Under the pieces are notes generated by a model, which had not been told where the DNA came from, did no database searches, and worked only from the letters and a program-made list of their open reading frames with translations. DNA of 64,000 nucleotides from JAXMHN01 sp964578605 (GTDB lineage Bacteria > Verrucomicrobiota > Verrucomicrobiia > Limisphaerales > SIBE01): NCBI GenBank assembly GCA_964578605.1, contig CAZODO010000001.1:62001-126000 (forward strand), in the 5' to 3' direction. Position numbers and translations under genes: made by a program. This document shows positions 52,752 through 61,551 of the stretch, in pieces (the first letter of the stretch is position 1; each line of letters starts with the position of its first letter).

Positions 52752-54284
52752 ATGAGAACACTAGTCCTCGGCATCGATAGCGGCACCCAATCCACCAAGG
52801 CTCTTGTCATCGACGGGTCCAACGGAAATGTTCTGGGTTCCTCCGCGCAGGCATACGACCTCCTCCCGAATCTGCCTCCGGGCGCAAAGGAACAACACCC
52901 GCATACTTGGAAGGACGCCACCGCCCGCGCGGTCCGGCAGGCCCTGCGGATGGCGCGCGCCAAGAACGGGGAAGTGAAGGCCATCGGGGTGAGCGGGCAA
53001 CAGCATGGATTTGTGCCGCTGGACGCCGAGGGTGAAGTGATCCGCCCCGCCAAGCTATGGTGCGACACCTCCACGGCGCAGGAATGCGAAGAGATTATGG
53101 AGGCCCTGGGCGGTCTCAAGCCTGTCATCCGGGCCCTTGGCAATGCCGTGCTCCCGGGGTTTACCGCGTCCAAGATTCTCTGGCTGAAGAAGAATGAACC
53201 TGAGAATTTTCGGCGCCTGGCGACGGTGCTCTTGCCGCACGATTACCTGAATTTCTGGCTTACCGGCGAGCGGACGATGGAGTATGGCGACGCCAGCGGC
53301 ACCGCGCTCATGGACGTCAAAAAGCGGCGGTGGTCCCTGGATGTTCTGGAAGCGATTGATTCTGGCCTTGCCGGAAAACTGCCTCCTCTCGTTTCCAGCG
53401 ACCGGCCCGCGGGTTTTCTGCAGCCGGGAACGGCGTCCGAACTTGGCCTGTCTACCGAGGTCCTGGTCAGCGCCGGAGGGGGCGACAACATGATGGGCGC
53501 CATTGGGACGGGAAACACCCGCGAAGGCGTCATCACCGCCAGTTTCGGCACCAGCGGGACCATCTATGCCTGCTCGGAAAAGCCGATCATTGACCCCAAA
53601 GGCGAGATTGCGGCCTTTTGCGATTCCACCAACCGCTGGCTCCCTCTCCTTTGCACGATGAACGTCACCGTGGCCACGGAAATGGTGCGCCGCGAGTTCA
53701 ATTGGACCCATCAGCGCATGGAATCGGCGGCGGCCAAGGTTCCGCCCGGGGCCGACGGCCTGTTGCTTTTGCCTTACCTGGAAGGCGAGAGGACGCCGAA
53801 TGTCGCGGAGGGCACCGGCACGTTTATGGGGGCCAATGCCCGGACCTTTACGGCCGATCGTTTCGCGCGTGCTGCGATGGAGGGCGTCACCCTCGGGATG
53901 AACTACGGGCTGCGCCGGCTGGCGGAGTTGGGGATTCAGCCCACCCAGATCCGCGCGACTGGCGGCGGGGCCAATTCAAAAGTCTGGCGTCAGATTATGG
54001 CCGACGTTTTCAACGCCGAGGTGGTGACCTTGAAGGTGGGAGAAGGCGCCGCCTTCGGCGCGGCGTTGCAGGCGCTCTGGTGCTGGCGCCGTGAACAGGG
54101 CGAAGACGTCGCCATCCAGGACGTCACGGATTCCTTTGTGCAGATCAACAAGTCCGAAACGGCTCTTCCGCGACCCGCCGCGGTGGAAGTTTACGAGGAA
54201 CTGCAGCAGGTCCAGGACAAGATGTCGTTGGCGCTTCGCGACGTCTTTTCCGCCCATCGCAAGTTCGTCCTGAGGGCGAAATAG
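52752..54284 (+). CDS. xylB: Xylulokinase
   Basis: A 510-residue FGGY-family kinase phosphorylating D-xylulose to xylulose 5-phosphate. Seen: N-terminal GIDSGTQSTKALVID, SGQQHGFVPLD, GFTASKILWLKKNEPENF, the ATP-site SFGTSGTIYA and GGGDNMMGAIGTGN, and the C-terminal ATGGGANSKVWRQIMADVF. The length is normal. The FGGY family includes several pentulose kinases; the N-terminal and SGQQHG pattern fit xylulokinase best, but ribulokinase-like activity cannot be excluded. The downstream lnt gene starts about 20 bp later. Confidence 0.88.
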   Translation: MRTLVLGIDSGTQSTKALVIDGSNGNVLGSSAQAYDLLPNLPPGAKEQHPHTWKDATARAVRQALRMARAKNGEVKAIGVSGQQHGFVPLDAEGEVIRPAKLWCDTSTAQECEEIMEALGGLKPVIRALGNAVLPGFTASKILWLKKNEPENFRRLATVLLPHDYLNFWLTGERTMEYGDASGTALMDVKKRRWSLDVLEAIDSGLAGKLPPLVSSDRPAGFLQPGTASELGLSTEVLVSAGGGDNMMGAIGTGNTREGVITASFGTSGTIYACSEKPIIDPKGEIAAFCDSTNRWLPLLCTMNVTVATEMVRREFNWTHQRMESAAAKVPPGADGLLLLPYLEGERTPNVAEGTGTFMGANARTFTADRFARAAMEGVTLGMNYGLRRLAELGIQPTQIRATGGGANSKVWRQIMADVFNAEVVTLKVGEGAAFGAALQALWCWRREQGEDVAIQDVTDSFVQINKSETALPRPAAVEVYEELQQVQDKMSLALRDVFSAHRKFVLRAK

Positions 54285-54304
54285 ACTGTGGCAACAGCGC
54301 GAAT

Positions 54305-56059
54305 TTGGTGGGGCGGCGGGATTGGTTCCCGGCGTTCGGCTTTCCCTCGTTTTGGGTTGAACGCTTGAACGCGACCTGGATTCAACGCACCCTGTGGAGC
54401 CGCCACTTTTGGGCGGTGCTGTCGGGGTTGGCCCTTGCCGCCTCCTTTCCCAAGCTTGGGATTGCCGGTCTTGCCTGGGTGGCGCCAGGGTGCCTCCTGT
54501 TTTCGGCTCTGGGCCGGAGCGGCGGCGAGACATTCCGGATCGGGTTCTCCGGCGGGCTGGCGTACGCGTTGGCAGCGCTGTCCTGGCTTCTTTACATTCC
54601 TTTCCCGCCGGGCGCCATTTCGGGCTGGGTGGCCTTGAGCGCCTATGTGGGTTTCTATCTGGCTTGCTGGGTCTGGTTGTCCTGGAAGCTCTTTGATTCA
54701 TGGGGCAGGGCTGTCCCGGAACCGCCTGCGCCTGAAACCGCCGCGGGATGGGGGAACGGCAAGCCGCTCGCCGCCTTTTTCCAAACTCCGCTTCCGCGAC
54801 GAATCCTATGGGCTCTTGCCTGTGCCGTCCTTTGGGTTGGTTTGGAAATGCTGTTGGCGCGGTTGTTTACCGGGTTCCCCTGGAACTTGCTCGGCGTCTC
54901 GCAGCACCGGATCTTGCCTGTGATCCAAATCGCCGCCGTCACGGGCGTGCATGGCGTTTCGTTCTTGGTGGTCTGGTTTTCGGTCGCCCTGGTGATCAGC
55001 GTGCTTCGGATGGTGCTGCACCCGACCCAGACCAAGGCCTGGGTCCTCGATCTCATGGTGCCTCTGGTGGCGTTGCTGGCTGTGCTGGCCTGGGGCTCGG
55101 CTCAACTGGGCAGCCAACCGCTCGCCAACCGATCCGTCAAGGCCGTGCTTGTCCAGCCGAGCATTCCCCAGACGTTGATCTGGGACCCCAGCCAAAGCGC
55201 GGCACGCTTCGAACAACTCGTGCGCCTTTCCGAGCGCGCCCTGCAGAGCACGCCGGGCGCGCAATTGCTCATCTGGCCGGAAGCGGCGGTTCCTCAGATG
55301 CTTCGCTACCACGCGGAGATCTACCGGGCGGTGACGAATTTGGCGGGAGCGCACGGAGTCTGGATCATCCTCGGGTCTGACGATGCCGAGCCCCGGCCTG
55401 GAGGCACCGAACGCGAATTCTCCTACTTCAACAGCAGCTTCCTTGTGACCCCCAGGGGCGATATCGCCGGCGCTTACAAGAAACGCCGCCTCGTGATCTT
55501 TGGCGAGTATGTCCCCTTGGAACGATGGCTGCCCTTTATGAAGAAACTCACGCCGATTGGCGGCAGTTTCACCGCCGGAACCGGCGCGATGCCCTTCCGG
55601 ATTCCTGAGCTGAATCTCAAGCTCTCCGTGCTGATCTGTTTTGAAGATACTTTCCCCCATGGCGCCGCCGGTGATGTCCACGACGACGTGGACTTCCTGT
55701 TGAACCTGACCAACAACGGCTGGTTCGGCGAAAGCGCGGCCCAATGGCAACATGCCGCCAATGCCGTCTTTCGAGCGGTGGAAAACCGCATCCCGCTTGT
55801 TCGATGCGCCAATAACGGCCTCACTTGCTGGGTGGATCCGCGCGGGGTCATGCATGACGTGTATTTCCCAGGAACACGCGACATTTACGGTGCGGGGTTC
55901 AAAGGGGTCGATGTCCCCGTGCTGGATGCGGGCGAACGCCGGCGGTTGACCTTCTACACGCGGCACGGGGATTGGTTTGGATGGCTCTGCGCAGGTTTGG
56001 CGTTGGGCTTGACCATCCGCCCATCTCTCACCTGGGCACAACGAAAGTTCCGGCGTTAG
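54305..56059 (+). CDS. lnt: Apolipoprotein N-acyltransferase
   Basis: About 584 residues if the TTG at 54305 is used; the true start could be a few codons downstream. It adds the third acyl chain to lipoproteins in the inner membrane. The N-terminal half has several transmembrane helices (LSGLALAASFPKLGIAGLAW, GFPWNLLGVSQ). The C-terminal nitrilase domain carries the catalytic triad: Glu in WPEAAVP (about 325), Lys in AYKKRRLVIFGEYVP (about 394) and Cys in VLICFED (about 446). It follows xylB closely on the same strand. Confidence 0.92.
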   Translation: MVGRRDWFPAFGFPSFWVERLNATWIQRTLWSRHFWAVLSGLALAASFPKLGIAGLAWVAPGCLLFSALGRSGGETFRIGFSGGLAYALAALSWLLYIPFPPGAISGWVALSAYVGFYLACWVWLSWKLFDSWGRAVPEPPAPETAAGWGNGKPLAAFFQTPLPRRILWALACAVLWVGLEMLLARLFTGFPWNLLGVSQHRILPVIQIAAVTGVHGVSFLVVWFSVALVISVLRMVLHPTQTKAWVLDLMVPLVALLAVLAWGSAQLGSQPLANRSVKAVLVQPSIPQTLIWDPSQSAARFEQLVRLSERALQSTPGAQLLIWPEAAVPQMLRYHAEIYRAVTNLAGAHGVWIILGSDDAEPRPGGTEREFSYFNSSFLVTPRGDIAGAYKKRRLVIFGEYVPLERWLPFMKKLTPIGGSFTAGTGAMPFRIPELNLKLSVLICFEDTFPHGAAGDVHDDVDFLLNLTNNGWFGESAAQWQHAANAVFRAVENRIPLVRCANNGLTCWVDPRGVMHDVYFPGTRDIYGAGFKGVDVPVLDAGERRRLTFYTRHGDWFGWLCAGLALGLTIRPSLTWAQRKFRR

Positions 56060-56160
56060 AGGACTCACCCAGCAAGCAGCCGACGCCCGGAGGGTCAACC
56101 GGGGCGCCGGCAGAGCGCTCTGCTATTTGCGGTGTGTTTCACGAGGCCGGACCAGCCGTC

Positions 56161-56550
56161 TCACCCACGTTCCGCCGGCGCGGAGTCGTCTTCGGTCAGA
56201 AGGGTGTCGGCATGCTCGTACGCAGGGGCGCAACAGCAAAGCAACCGGAGCGTTTCCGGCCCGGTGTTCCACAGCTTGTGCTTCTGTCCCGGGCGAATGG
56301 CTATGGCATCGCCCGCCGCAACCTCGCGCACCTCGGCATCGATGCGGATGCGGCCGGTGCCGTGGGTGATATAATAGATCTCTTCGGCCACGGGATGATA
56401 GTGCTCCTGAGTAGCGCCGCCGGCAGGCAGCCGAGCCTCGGCCAAGCTCTGGTTGCGGATGGACGAGTTCCGGTGCGCCAGCAGTTCGCGGATTTCCGAG
56501 CCGTCCTTGGTGATGAACGGCTCCGTCCTGTGCAGGTTCACGATTTCCAT
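56161..56550 (-). CDS. Cupin-domain protein
   Basis: A 129-residue single-domain cupin. The metal motif 1 is in EHYHPVAEEIYYITHGTGR (two His, Glu), motif 2 in GDAIAIRPGQKHKLWN. Small cupins include mannose-6-phosphate isomerase-like and dioxygenase-like enzymes; none can be chosen here. A CCC triplet sits near residue 104. It converges on lnt and is followed on the minus strand by a lipoprotein gene. Confidence 0.85.
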   Translation of the reverse strand: MEIVNLHRTEPFITKDGSEIRELLAHRNSSIRNQSLAEARLPAGGATQEHYHPVAEEIYYITHGTGRIRIDAEVREVAAGDAIAIRPGQKHKLWNTGPETLRLLCCCAPAYEHADTLLTEDDSAPAERG

Positions 56551-56615
56551 AGCGACGATATTAACCTCGGAGCCACCCGGCCTCGCCAGTCTTTTGCTCC
56601 GGGAGCCCGTTCGGC

Positions 56616-57032
56616 CTATTTCCTGTAAACCAGGATCATCCCCTCGTTGTTCATGGTGAAGGTATTTCCGTGAACCGTCCCTTGGGTCATTCCAGCCCCC
56701 TGCCAGCGCATGGTGAGCTTGGCGCCATTTTGGGTGTACGTCGCACTGACCTCTCGTGAAACCTCTTTCCCGGGAGTGGGGCAGAAGACAGTCTTGGTGC
56801 TGCAGGTGCCATCCGTATTGATCGTGAACGTGCCGGAGCGCAGTTCCAGGTTATGACCGTCATGAGAGACGGTGGTGGGAACCGGCTTGCCATCAGCGCT
56901 GACCAGAGCGTAAACGCCCACCGGATCCGCCGCGTCTGCCTGCGACGTATTGTGCCTGCACGCGGCGAGGAGCAGTCCAAGGGGGGTAAGACAGCAAACT
57001 CGGATGAGAACGAGTGACCAAACAGTTTTCAT
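56616..57032 (-). CDS. Predicted lipoprotein
   Basis: 138 residues from the ATG at 57032. The N-terminus is a signal peptide ending in the lipobox LLAAC, so the mature protein should be lipid-anchored, which depends on the Lnt pathway for full acylation in Gram-negative cells. The mature part is short and beta-rich (VGVYALVSADGKPVPTTV, FTINTDGTCSTKTVFC) and resembles no family I know. A perfect hairpin, 57077-57097, sits upstream of its start. Confidence 0.8.
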   Translation of the reverse strand: MKTVWSLVLIRVCCLTPLGLLLAACRHNTSQADAADPVGVYALVSADGKPVPTTVSHDGHNLELRSGTFTINTDGTCSTKTVFCPTPGKEVSREVSATYTQNGAKLTMRWQGAGMTQGTVHGNTFTMNNEGMILVYRK

Positions 57033-57076
57033 GCTGGCAGTAAAGACCGAGTCCCAGCGAACGTCTATCGCATGCG

Positions 57077-57097
57077 TGCATAGAGTTTTTCTATGCA
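57077..57097. repeat. Perfect hairpin TGCATAGA/TCTATGCA
   Basis: Inverted repeat with 8-bp arms and a 5-nt GTTTT loop, about 45 bp upstream of the lipoprotein start. It may be an operator or an RNA hairpin; it is not a GC-rich terminator. Confidence 0.6.
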
Positions 57098-57185
57098 GGC
57101 CGCCACCAGGAACGGCGTCTTGGTCCAAGCGGGCCTCACGCTTATCGGTGGCGAGCAAGAGCAAGGGTAAACGCAGCCGGGCGAG

Positions 57186-57202
57186 ACGGGAACAATTTGT
57201 TC
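57186..57202. promoter_or_regulatory. Second copy of the ACGGGAACAATTTGTTC element
   Basis: Exact 17-bp match to 31037-31053. The core GAACAATTTGTTC is a palindrome, which suggests a dimeric DNA-binding protein. Confidence 0.35.
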
Positions 57203-57288
57203 TCATCACGGCAATATGTTGAGCGCCAAAATCTTAACACCGCTGATGACTTTTTGGCAGCAGACTGTGCGACATTTGCAGTAATTCT

Positions 57289-57352
57289 GCCCATGAACCT
57301 CAAAACAGTTGACTTGGTTACCAACCACTTGCGCGTTTTGAGGTTCATGGGC
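57289..57352. repeat. 18-bp perfect inverted repeat with 28-nt loop
   Basis: GCCCATGAACCTCAAAAC at 57289-57306 is reverse-complementary to 57335-57352. The 28-nt loop contains a smaller palindrome, TTGGT-T-ACCAA. No T-tract follows either arm. It could be a cruciform, a regulatory RNA hairpin or a small repeat element. Confidence 0.65.
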
Positions 57353-57486
57353 GCAGTGAGCGCAACGCTGTTCCGGGGTGTTCTCATTTTGCTCAGAAAG
57401 GGCAGGGCCGGAGCGCCGGGCTGGCCCCTTGGGAATAGGGAATTCAAATCACCAACGGTGGGCCGAGCCGACCCGCCCAGTCTAAA

Positions 57487-58614
57487 ATGAGCATTGCTGA
57501 TTGGACTTTGACTTCGAGAGCGAATGGCCGCTATAAATCGCGCATGGAGGTTCTGCTTCATGCTCAGTCACCCTTGGCAGGCGTTTGGCGGCTCTTGCCC
57601 GCGCTTGAATCCACGCCTGGAATCTTGAGAGCGGCTGTGTTCTGGCGAAGGGCACGGCAAGGAGTTCAGAGGCGCAGTGCGGACGGTCGTCGACGGCGTT
57701 TCGCGGCTGCGATTGCAGGGGCAGTTTGCGCTGGGCTGATGGTTGAGGCCACAGCGGCCGAGAGGTTCAGCTTGGCCACCTATAATCTGGAGAACTACAT
57801 CGTCGTTCCAGGCGGGTCGCGCCCGGTCAAGCCCGCGCAGAGCCGGGTGCTAATTCGTGAAAGTATACGCGCCATGCACCCGGACGTTCTCGCGCTCCAG
57901 GAGATTGGGAATACGAATGCCTTGTTCGAGTTGCGTTCGGCGCTGAAATCAGAAGGCCTGGAATACCCTTATTGGGAGCATGTGAGCGGGTTCGACACCA
58001 ACATCCAGGTGGCGGTGCTGAGCCGGTTTCCCATTGTGGCGCGGCGTTCGCATTCGAAGGAGGGCTTTCTCTTGAACGGCCGCCGGTTCCGGACTTCACG
58101 GGGCATTGCGGAAGTGGAGATTCGCGTGAATGAGAAGTATGTGTTCACGCTTTTCGTGGCGCACCTCAAATCGAGAAGCCCGTCGGCGGTGGCGGATCAA
58201 GCGGATCTCAGGGAGCAGGAGGCCCTGATCCTGCGTGAACTGGTCGAAGCACGGCTTCAGGCCCGCCCTGATGGCAACCTGGCGGTGGTGGGTGACCTGA
58301 ACGACGTGAAGAACTCCCCGTCCACGCGGGCGGTGACCGGCAGGGGGAGGCTGGGCTTGGTGGACACCCGGCCGGCGGAACGGCAGGGCGGTTCGCGGAG
58401 CGCGTCTCAACCGACAGAAGCCTTGCGCAAGGTCGTGTGGACACACTTTTACGGTGTGGAAGACACCTATAGCCGGGTCGATTACATCCTGGTGAGTCGC
58501 GGCATGGCGCGGGAATGGGATGCCGCGAATAGCTATGTGCTCGCCATGCCGAACTGGGGTTTGGCATCGGATCACCGTCCCGTGCTGGCCAGTTTCACGG
58601 CGGCGGACAGGTAG
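57487..58614 (+). CDS. Secreted endonuclease/exonuclease/phosphatase-family protein
   Basis: Up to 375 residues; the start is uncertain, with the ATG at 57544 an alternative, and a signal-like stretch AAAIAGAVCAGLMVEATAAE lies near residue 75. The EEP domain has the expected catalytic segments: LATYNLENY, LALQEIGN (Glu), NLAVVGDLND (Asp/Asn), VDYILVSRG and ASDHRPV (His). Members are DNases, phosphatases or sphingomyelinase-like phosphodiesterases; the substrate is not clear. It converges on an ABC-2 permease gene. Confidence 0.82.
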   Translation: MSIADWTLTSRANGRYKSRMEVLLHAQSPLAGVWRLLPALESTPGILRAAVFWRRARQGVQRRSADGRRRRFAAAIAGAVCAGLMVEATAAERFSLATYNLENYIVVPGGSRPVKPAQSRVLIRESIRAMHPDVLALQEIGNTNALFELRSALKSEGLEYPYWEHVSGFDTNIQVAVLSRFPIVARRSHSKEGFLLNGRRFRTSRGIAEVEIRVNEKYVFTLFVAHLKSRSPSAVADQADLREQEALILRELVEARLQARPDGNLAVVGDLNDVKNSPSTRAVTGRGRLGLVDTRPAERQGGSRSASQPTEALRKVVWTHFYGVEDTYSRVDYILVSRGMAREWDAANSYVLAMPNWGLASDHRPVLASFTAADR

Positions 58615-58632
58615 CAGGTCCTGAGACGGGGG

Positions 58633-60330
58633 CTATTCGGTCGGTTCGGCGTTCAAGGGCGACGCTTTCCATCTGTCGTTCCGGCGCCGGGGATGCGCGG
58701 TCACCCAGGGGACTCCCAGGCCGCGCAAACGGGCGATCCACTCCGAGCGCGTCCAGTAGAGGACCCAGAACACGTTGTTAAGCAGCGCTATGGCAGCCCA
58801 GAAATAGACGCGCTCGTTAAACTCGTATCGGCGATATCCCAGGGGCCGCCATTCGCGCCAAAAGGAGTGCCAGAAGGGTGAGGCGACAAGATACGCCACC
58901 CACGGGACCAGGAGGATGCAGCCGAGGCTCTTTAGCAGGACTTCATTGATGCTGCGCGCCCGCAGGCTCAACCGCACCGATAGGAACATTAACGCAAGCA
59001 TATCCGCCACCAGCACCGCTTGCACCGGGAGGAGCACACGCATTGGAAAGGCAGTGCGGAAAGTCACAAGCTCGATCAGGCACAACGCGAGGACCGGCAT
59101 GGCGAACTGGCGGAGGACAGCCCTTTGTTGACCCTCGATAATCCGCTCAGTGGTCAAGGGGGTGGAAAGGAGAAGTTCCAGCGCACCGTTCTTCCGGTCT
59201 TCGATGACCCGGTGACACACTTCCGCGACGAGCCAGACCTTGAGAAAGGTATGCACGAGCATCCCCGTGGGAACCAGGGGGTAGAAATCAAACATGACAT
59301 CCTGATGCTGCAGATATCCACCGCACCAGATTAACACCATGCACGCCAGGAAGAACCAGGCGTAGCCTTGCTTGAGGCGGTCTCGGCTGACGAGCCAGAG
59401 GAAGGGGTTGCAGCCCAGCAGACGGACGCGTCGCGCTTTGCGTTGCTCGGGGTTTCCGTAGGCCCACAAGCGCCAACGCGCCACCAGATCCAATCCGCGA
59501 AAGGAACCCGCCGTCCGGGGACGATCCTTCCAGACCGCAGGCAGGATTCTCGCCGTGAGCAAGAGAGCCGCCCAGGCCATCAAGTGAACCAGAGCCACTG
59601 AGGTCCAAAAGAGGGCGGCTGGAATGGTGAAGGGCAGGGGGCCCAGGCCCGCCGTGGGCAACGAAAGCAGAAACGGAAAGACCGGGTTTAGAATCAATAG
59701 CGGGAGCAGAATATAGAGGTCTTCCGGGCCGTGGAGAACCTCCAGGACAAGCACGACGAAAAAGGCAAGCACATACGGCAGCAAAGAGAGGCCGAATACC
59801 ACAACGAGCGTGGCAAAGATGGCCTTGCGATCATTGCGGCTCAGTGACGAAACCAGCATCCCGATGCTTAAAGAGAAGAAGAGGGCATTGAGCAGAACGA
59901 CCACCATTCGCCCAAATTCTGCCAGAGTCACTCCTCCCAGAAGGATAGGCAGGGCCAGGAAGGGCATGACGGCAAGCAAGGCGTAGAAGGAATTGACGGA
60001 ACTGGCCACCAGCTTGCCGAGAACCACATCCATCCCTTTCAAGTCCGTGAGAAAAAGGAGGCCCAGCGTGCCCTCCCGTTTCTCCTCGCTGACGCAATCT
60101 GCTGTGACCCGCGCGCCCAGCCCCAGGCAGAAAAGAAAGGCTAACCCCGACAAGAAGTAAAAGAGCACTTGACCTTGTGACGCCAACGTCGGGTTGCTCT
60201 CAGAGTATCCCCAGGTGAGCCACGCGACCAGTAGCATGGCGGCAAGCGCCGCCCAGAGGCGCGTCCGGAAGGTGGCCTTGCGGCGCCCCGCGACCCTGAG
60301 CTCACGACCCACGATGGGAAGGACGATCAT
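58633..60330 (-). CDS. ABC-2-type transporter permease, fused/duplicated
   Basis: About 565 residues from the ATG at 60330 (MIVLPIVGRELRV); the frame continues to 60396 but is less protein-like there. It appears to carry two permease halves, each with about six membrane segments: the first begins RELRVAGRRKATF with the family EEKREGTLGLLFLT motif, the second has a similar VIEDRKNGALELLLSTPL. No ATPase gene is adjacent in this window, so it must use one encoded elsewhere. It lies downstream of manC on the same strand. Confidence 0.78.
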   Translation of the reverse strand: MIVLPIVGRELRVAGRRKATFRTRLWAALAAMLLVAWLTWGYSESNPTLASQGQVLFYFLSGLAFLFCLGLGARVTADCVSEEKREGTLGLLFLTDLKGMDVVLGKLVASSVNSFYALLAVMPFLALPILLGGVTLAEFGRMVVVLLNALFFSLSIGMLVSSLSRNDRKAIFATLVVVFGLSLLPYVLAFFVVLVLEVLHGPEDLYILLPLLILNPVFPFLLSLPTAGLGPLPFTIPAALFWTSVALVHLMAWAALLLTARILPAVWKDRPRTAGSFRGLDLVARWRLWAYGNPEQRKARRVRLLGCNPFLWLVSRDRLKQGYAWFFLACMVLIWCGGYLQHQDVMFDFYPLVPTGMLVHTFLKVWLVAEVCHRVIEDRKNGALELLLSTPLTTERIIEGQQRAVLRQFAMPVLALCLIELVTFRTAFPMRVLLPVQAVLVADMLALMFLSVRLSLRARSINEVLLKSLGCILLVPWVAYLVASPFWHSFWREWRPLGYRRYEFNERVYFWAAIALLNNVFWVLYWTRSEWIARLRGLGVPWVTAHPRRRNDRWKASPLNAEPTE

Positions 60331-60417
60331 CCGTTCTTGAATGTAGCTGGAAACGACAAATTGGACAGCGGTTCGTGCCGAAGCGCACGTCCGCATGAGA
60401 GCTTTGAATCGGGCGGG

Positions 60418-61551
60418 CTAAACCAGGTGCTTGTAAGCCTTGTCGGCCGCCAGTTTCGCGACCAGTTCCTTGACCTTTTGCGATTGGCTCTTGTCGGCGA
60501 GGAGGGTGGCGTCGTCGCTCAGGACAAGAATGGCGTCGCGCACGCCAACCACGGCAATGGGCGCGCGGTTCCTCGTGCGGGCGTCGACGATCAGATTTTG
60601 AGCGGCATCCACATGGACGAGCTCCGCCAGCGCACAGTTGCCGTCGGTATCGGGCTTGAGATGGCGGGCCAGCGCGTTCCAGGAACCGAGGTCGTCCCAA
60701 GCGAAGGCTCCGTCGGCCACAACGACATTCAGCGCCCTTTCCATAAGCGCGTAGTCGATGGAGATCTTCTCTAGCCCCGGGTAATCCTTGGCAAGGATGC
60801 GGGTGAGCTTTGCCGGATCTGAGGCAGCGGAAGACCAGCGCTGGCAAGCCTCGAACAGGGCGGGTTGGTGCCTCCGAAGGGCCGCGGTGATCGTGCCAAC
60901 CGACCAAACGAACATGCCGGCGTTCCAGCGATACTGGCCGCTCTTCAAATAGGCGGCAGCGGTTTCGAGATTCGGCTTTTCCACAAACTGCTCTGCGCGG
61001 AAGAAGCGGGTGCGATAGGGCTTAGCCCCTCGGGGCGGAGGCATGGGATTGCCCACCCGGATATAGCCGTATCCAGTCGCCGGTTCGGATGGGCGGATGC
61101 CAATGGTGACGATGGCCTGTTCACGCTGCGCCAGGTTCAACGAGTCGGTCAGCACACGCTGGAATTTCCGCTCCTCAGGGATGACATGGTCCGCGGGGAT
61201 GACGGCCATGACAGCCGTTGTGGAGCGGGCGCCGACGAGCGCCGCGCCCAGGGTCACGGCGGCGCAGGTGTCGCGTCCGATCGGTTCAGCGACGACGTTG
61301 TGTTTGGGCAGGAACGGCAGTTGTTTGCGGACCTGCTGCGCCTGGACGGCATTCGTGATGACGAAGATGTTCTCGGCCGGCACCAGCGGTGCCACGTGAT
61401 CATAGGCTTGCTGAAGGAAGGAACGCGTCCCGAGAATCGTGAGCAGTTGCTTGGGTCTTCTCTCGCGGCTGAGCGGCCAGAAACGTTCGCCCCGCCCGCC
61501 CGCCATGATAATAACAAAACGATCAGCCGGACTGGTCTTGGTCTTGCTCAT
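60418..61551 (-). CDS. manC: Mannose-1-phosphate guanylyltransferase
   Basis: A 377-residue nucleotidyltransferase making GDP-mannose from GTP and mannose 1-phosphate. Seen: the N-terminal nucleotide loop GGRGERFWPLSRERRPKQ, VIPADHVI, RNAGMFVWSVGTI-type RYRWNAGMF, and FVEKPNLETAA. It lacks the C-terminal phosphomannose-isomerase domain of bifunctional enzymes. Its 5' end overlaps the 3' end of trpA by 29 bp. GDP-mannose would feed the glycan genes near 44-50 kb, an inference from function only. Confidence 0.92.
   Translation of the reverse strand: MSKTKTSPADRFVIIMAGGRGERFWPLSRERRPKQLLTILGTRSFLQQAYDHVAPLVPAENIFVITNAVQAQQVRKQLPFLPKHNVVAEPIGRDTCAAVTLGAALVGARSTTAVMAVIPADHVIPEERKFQRVLTDSLNLAQREQAIVTIGIRPSEPATGYGYIRVGNPMPPPRGAKPYRTRFFRAEQFVEKPNLETAAAYLKSGQYRWNAGMFVWSVGTITAALRRHQPALFEACQRWSSAASDPAKLTRILAKDYPGLEKISIDYALMERALNVVVADGAFAWDDLGSWNALARHLKPDTDGNCALAELVHVDAAQNLIVDARTRNRAPIAVVGVRDAILVLSDDATLLADKSQSQKVKELVAKLAADKAYKHLV

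Larger units (their letters stand above)
57033..57486. other. Intergenic region with palindromes and an inverted repeat
   Basis: 454 bp between divergent genes. It contains the 8-bp-arm hairpin at 57077-57097, a second copy of the ACGGGAACAATTTGTTC element at 57186-57202, and the 18-bp inverted repeat at 57289-57352. Open frames here are not protein-like. Confidence 0.55.

Noticed and set aside
57197..57490. Small plus-strand gene over the 18-bp inverted repeat
   Set aside because: Both strands give similar peptide fragments because of the inverted repeat, which is a sign of structure and not of coding.
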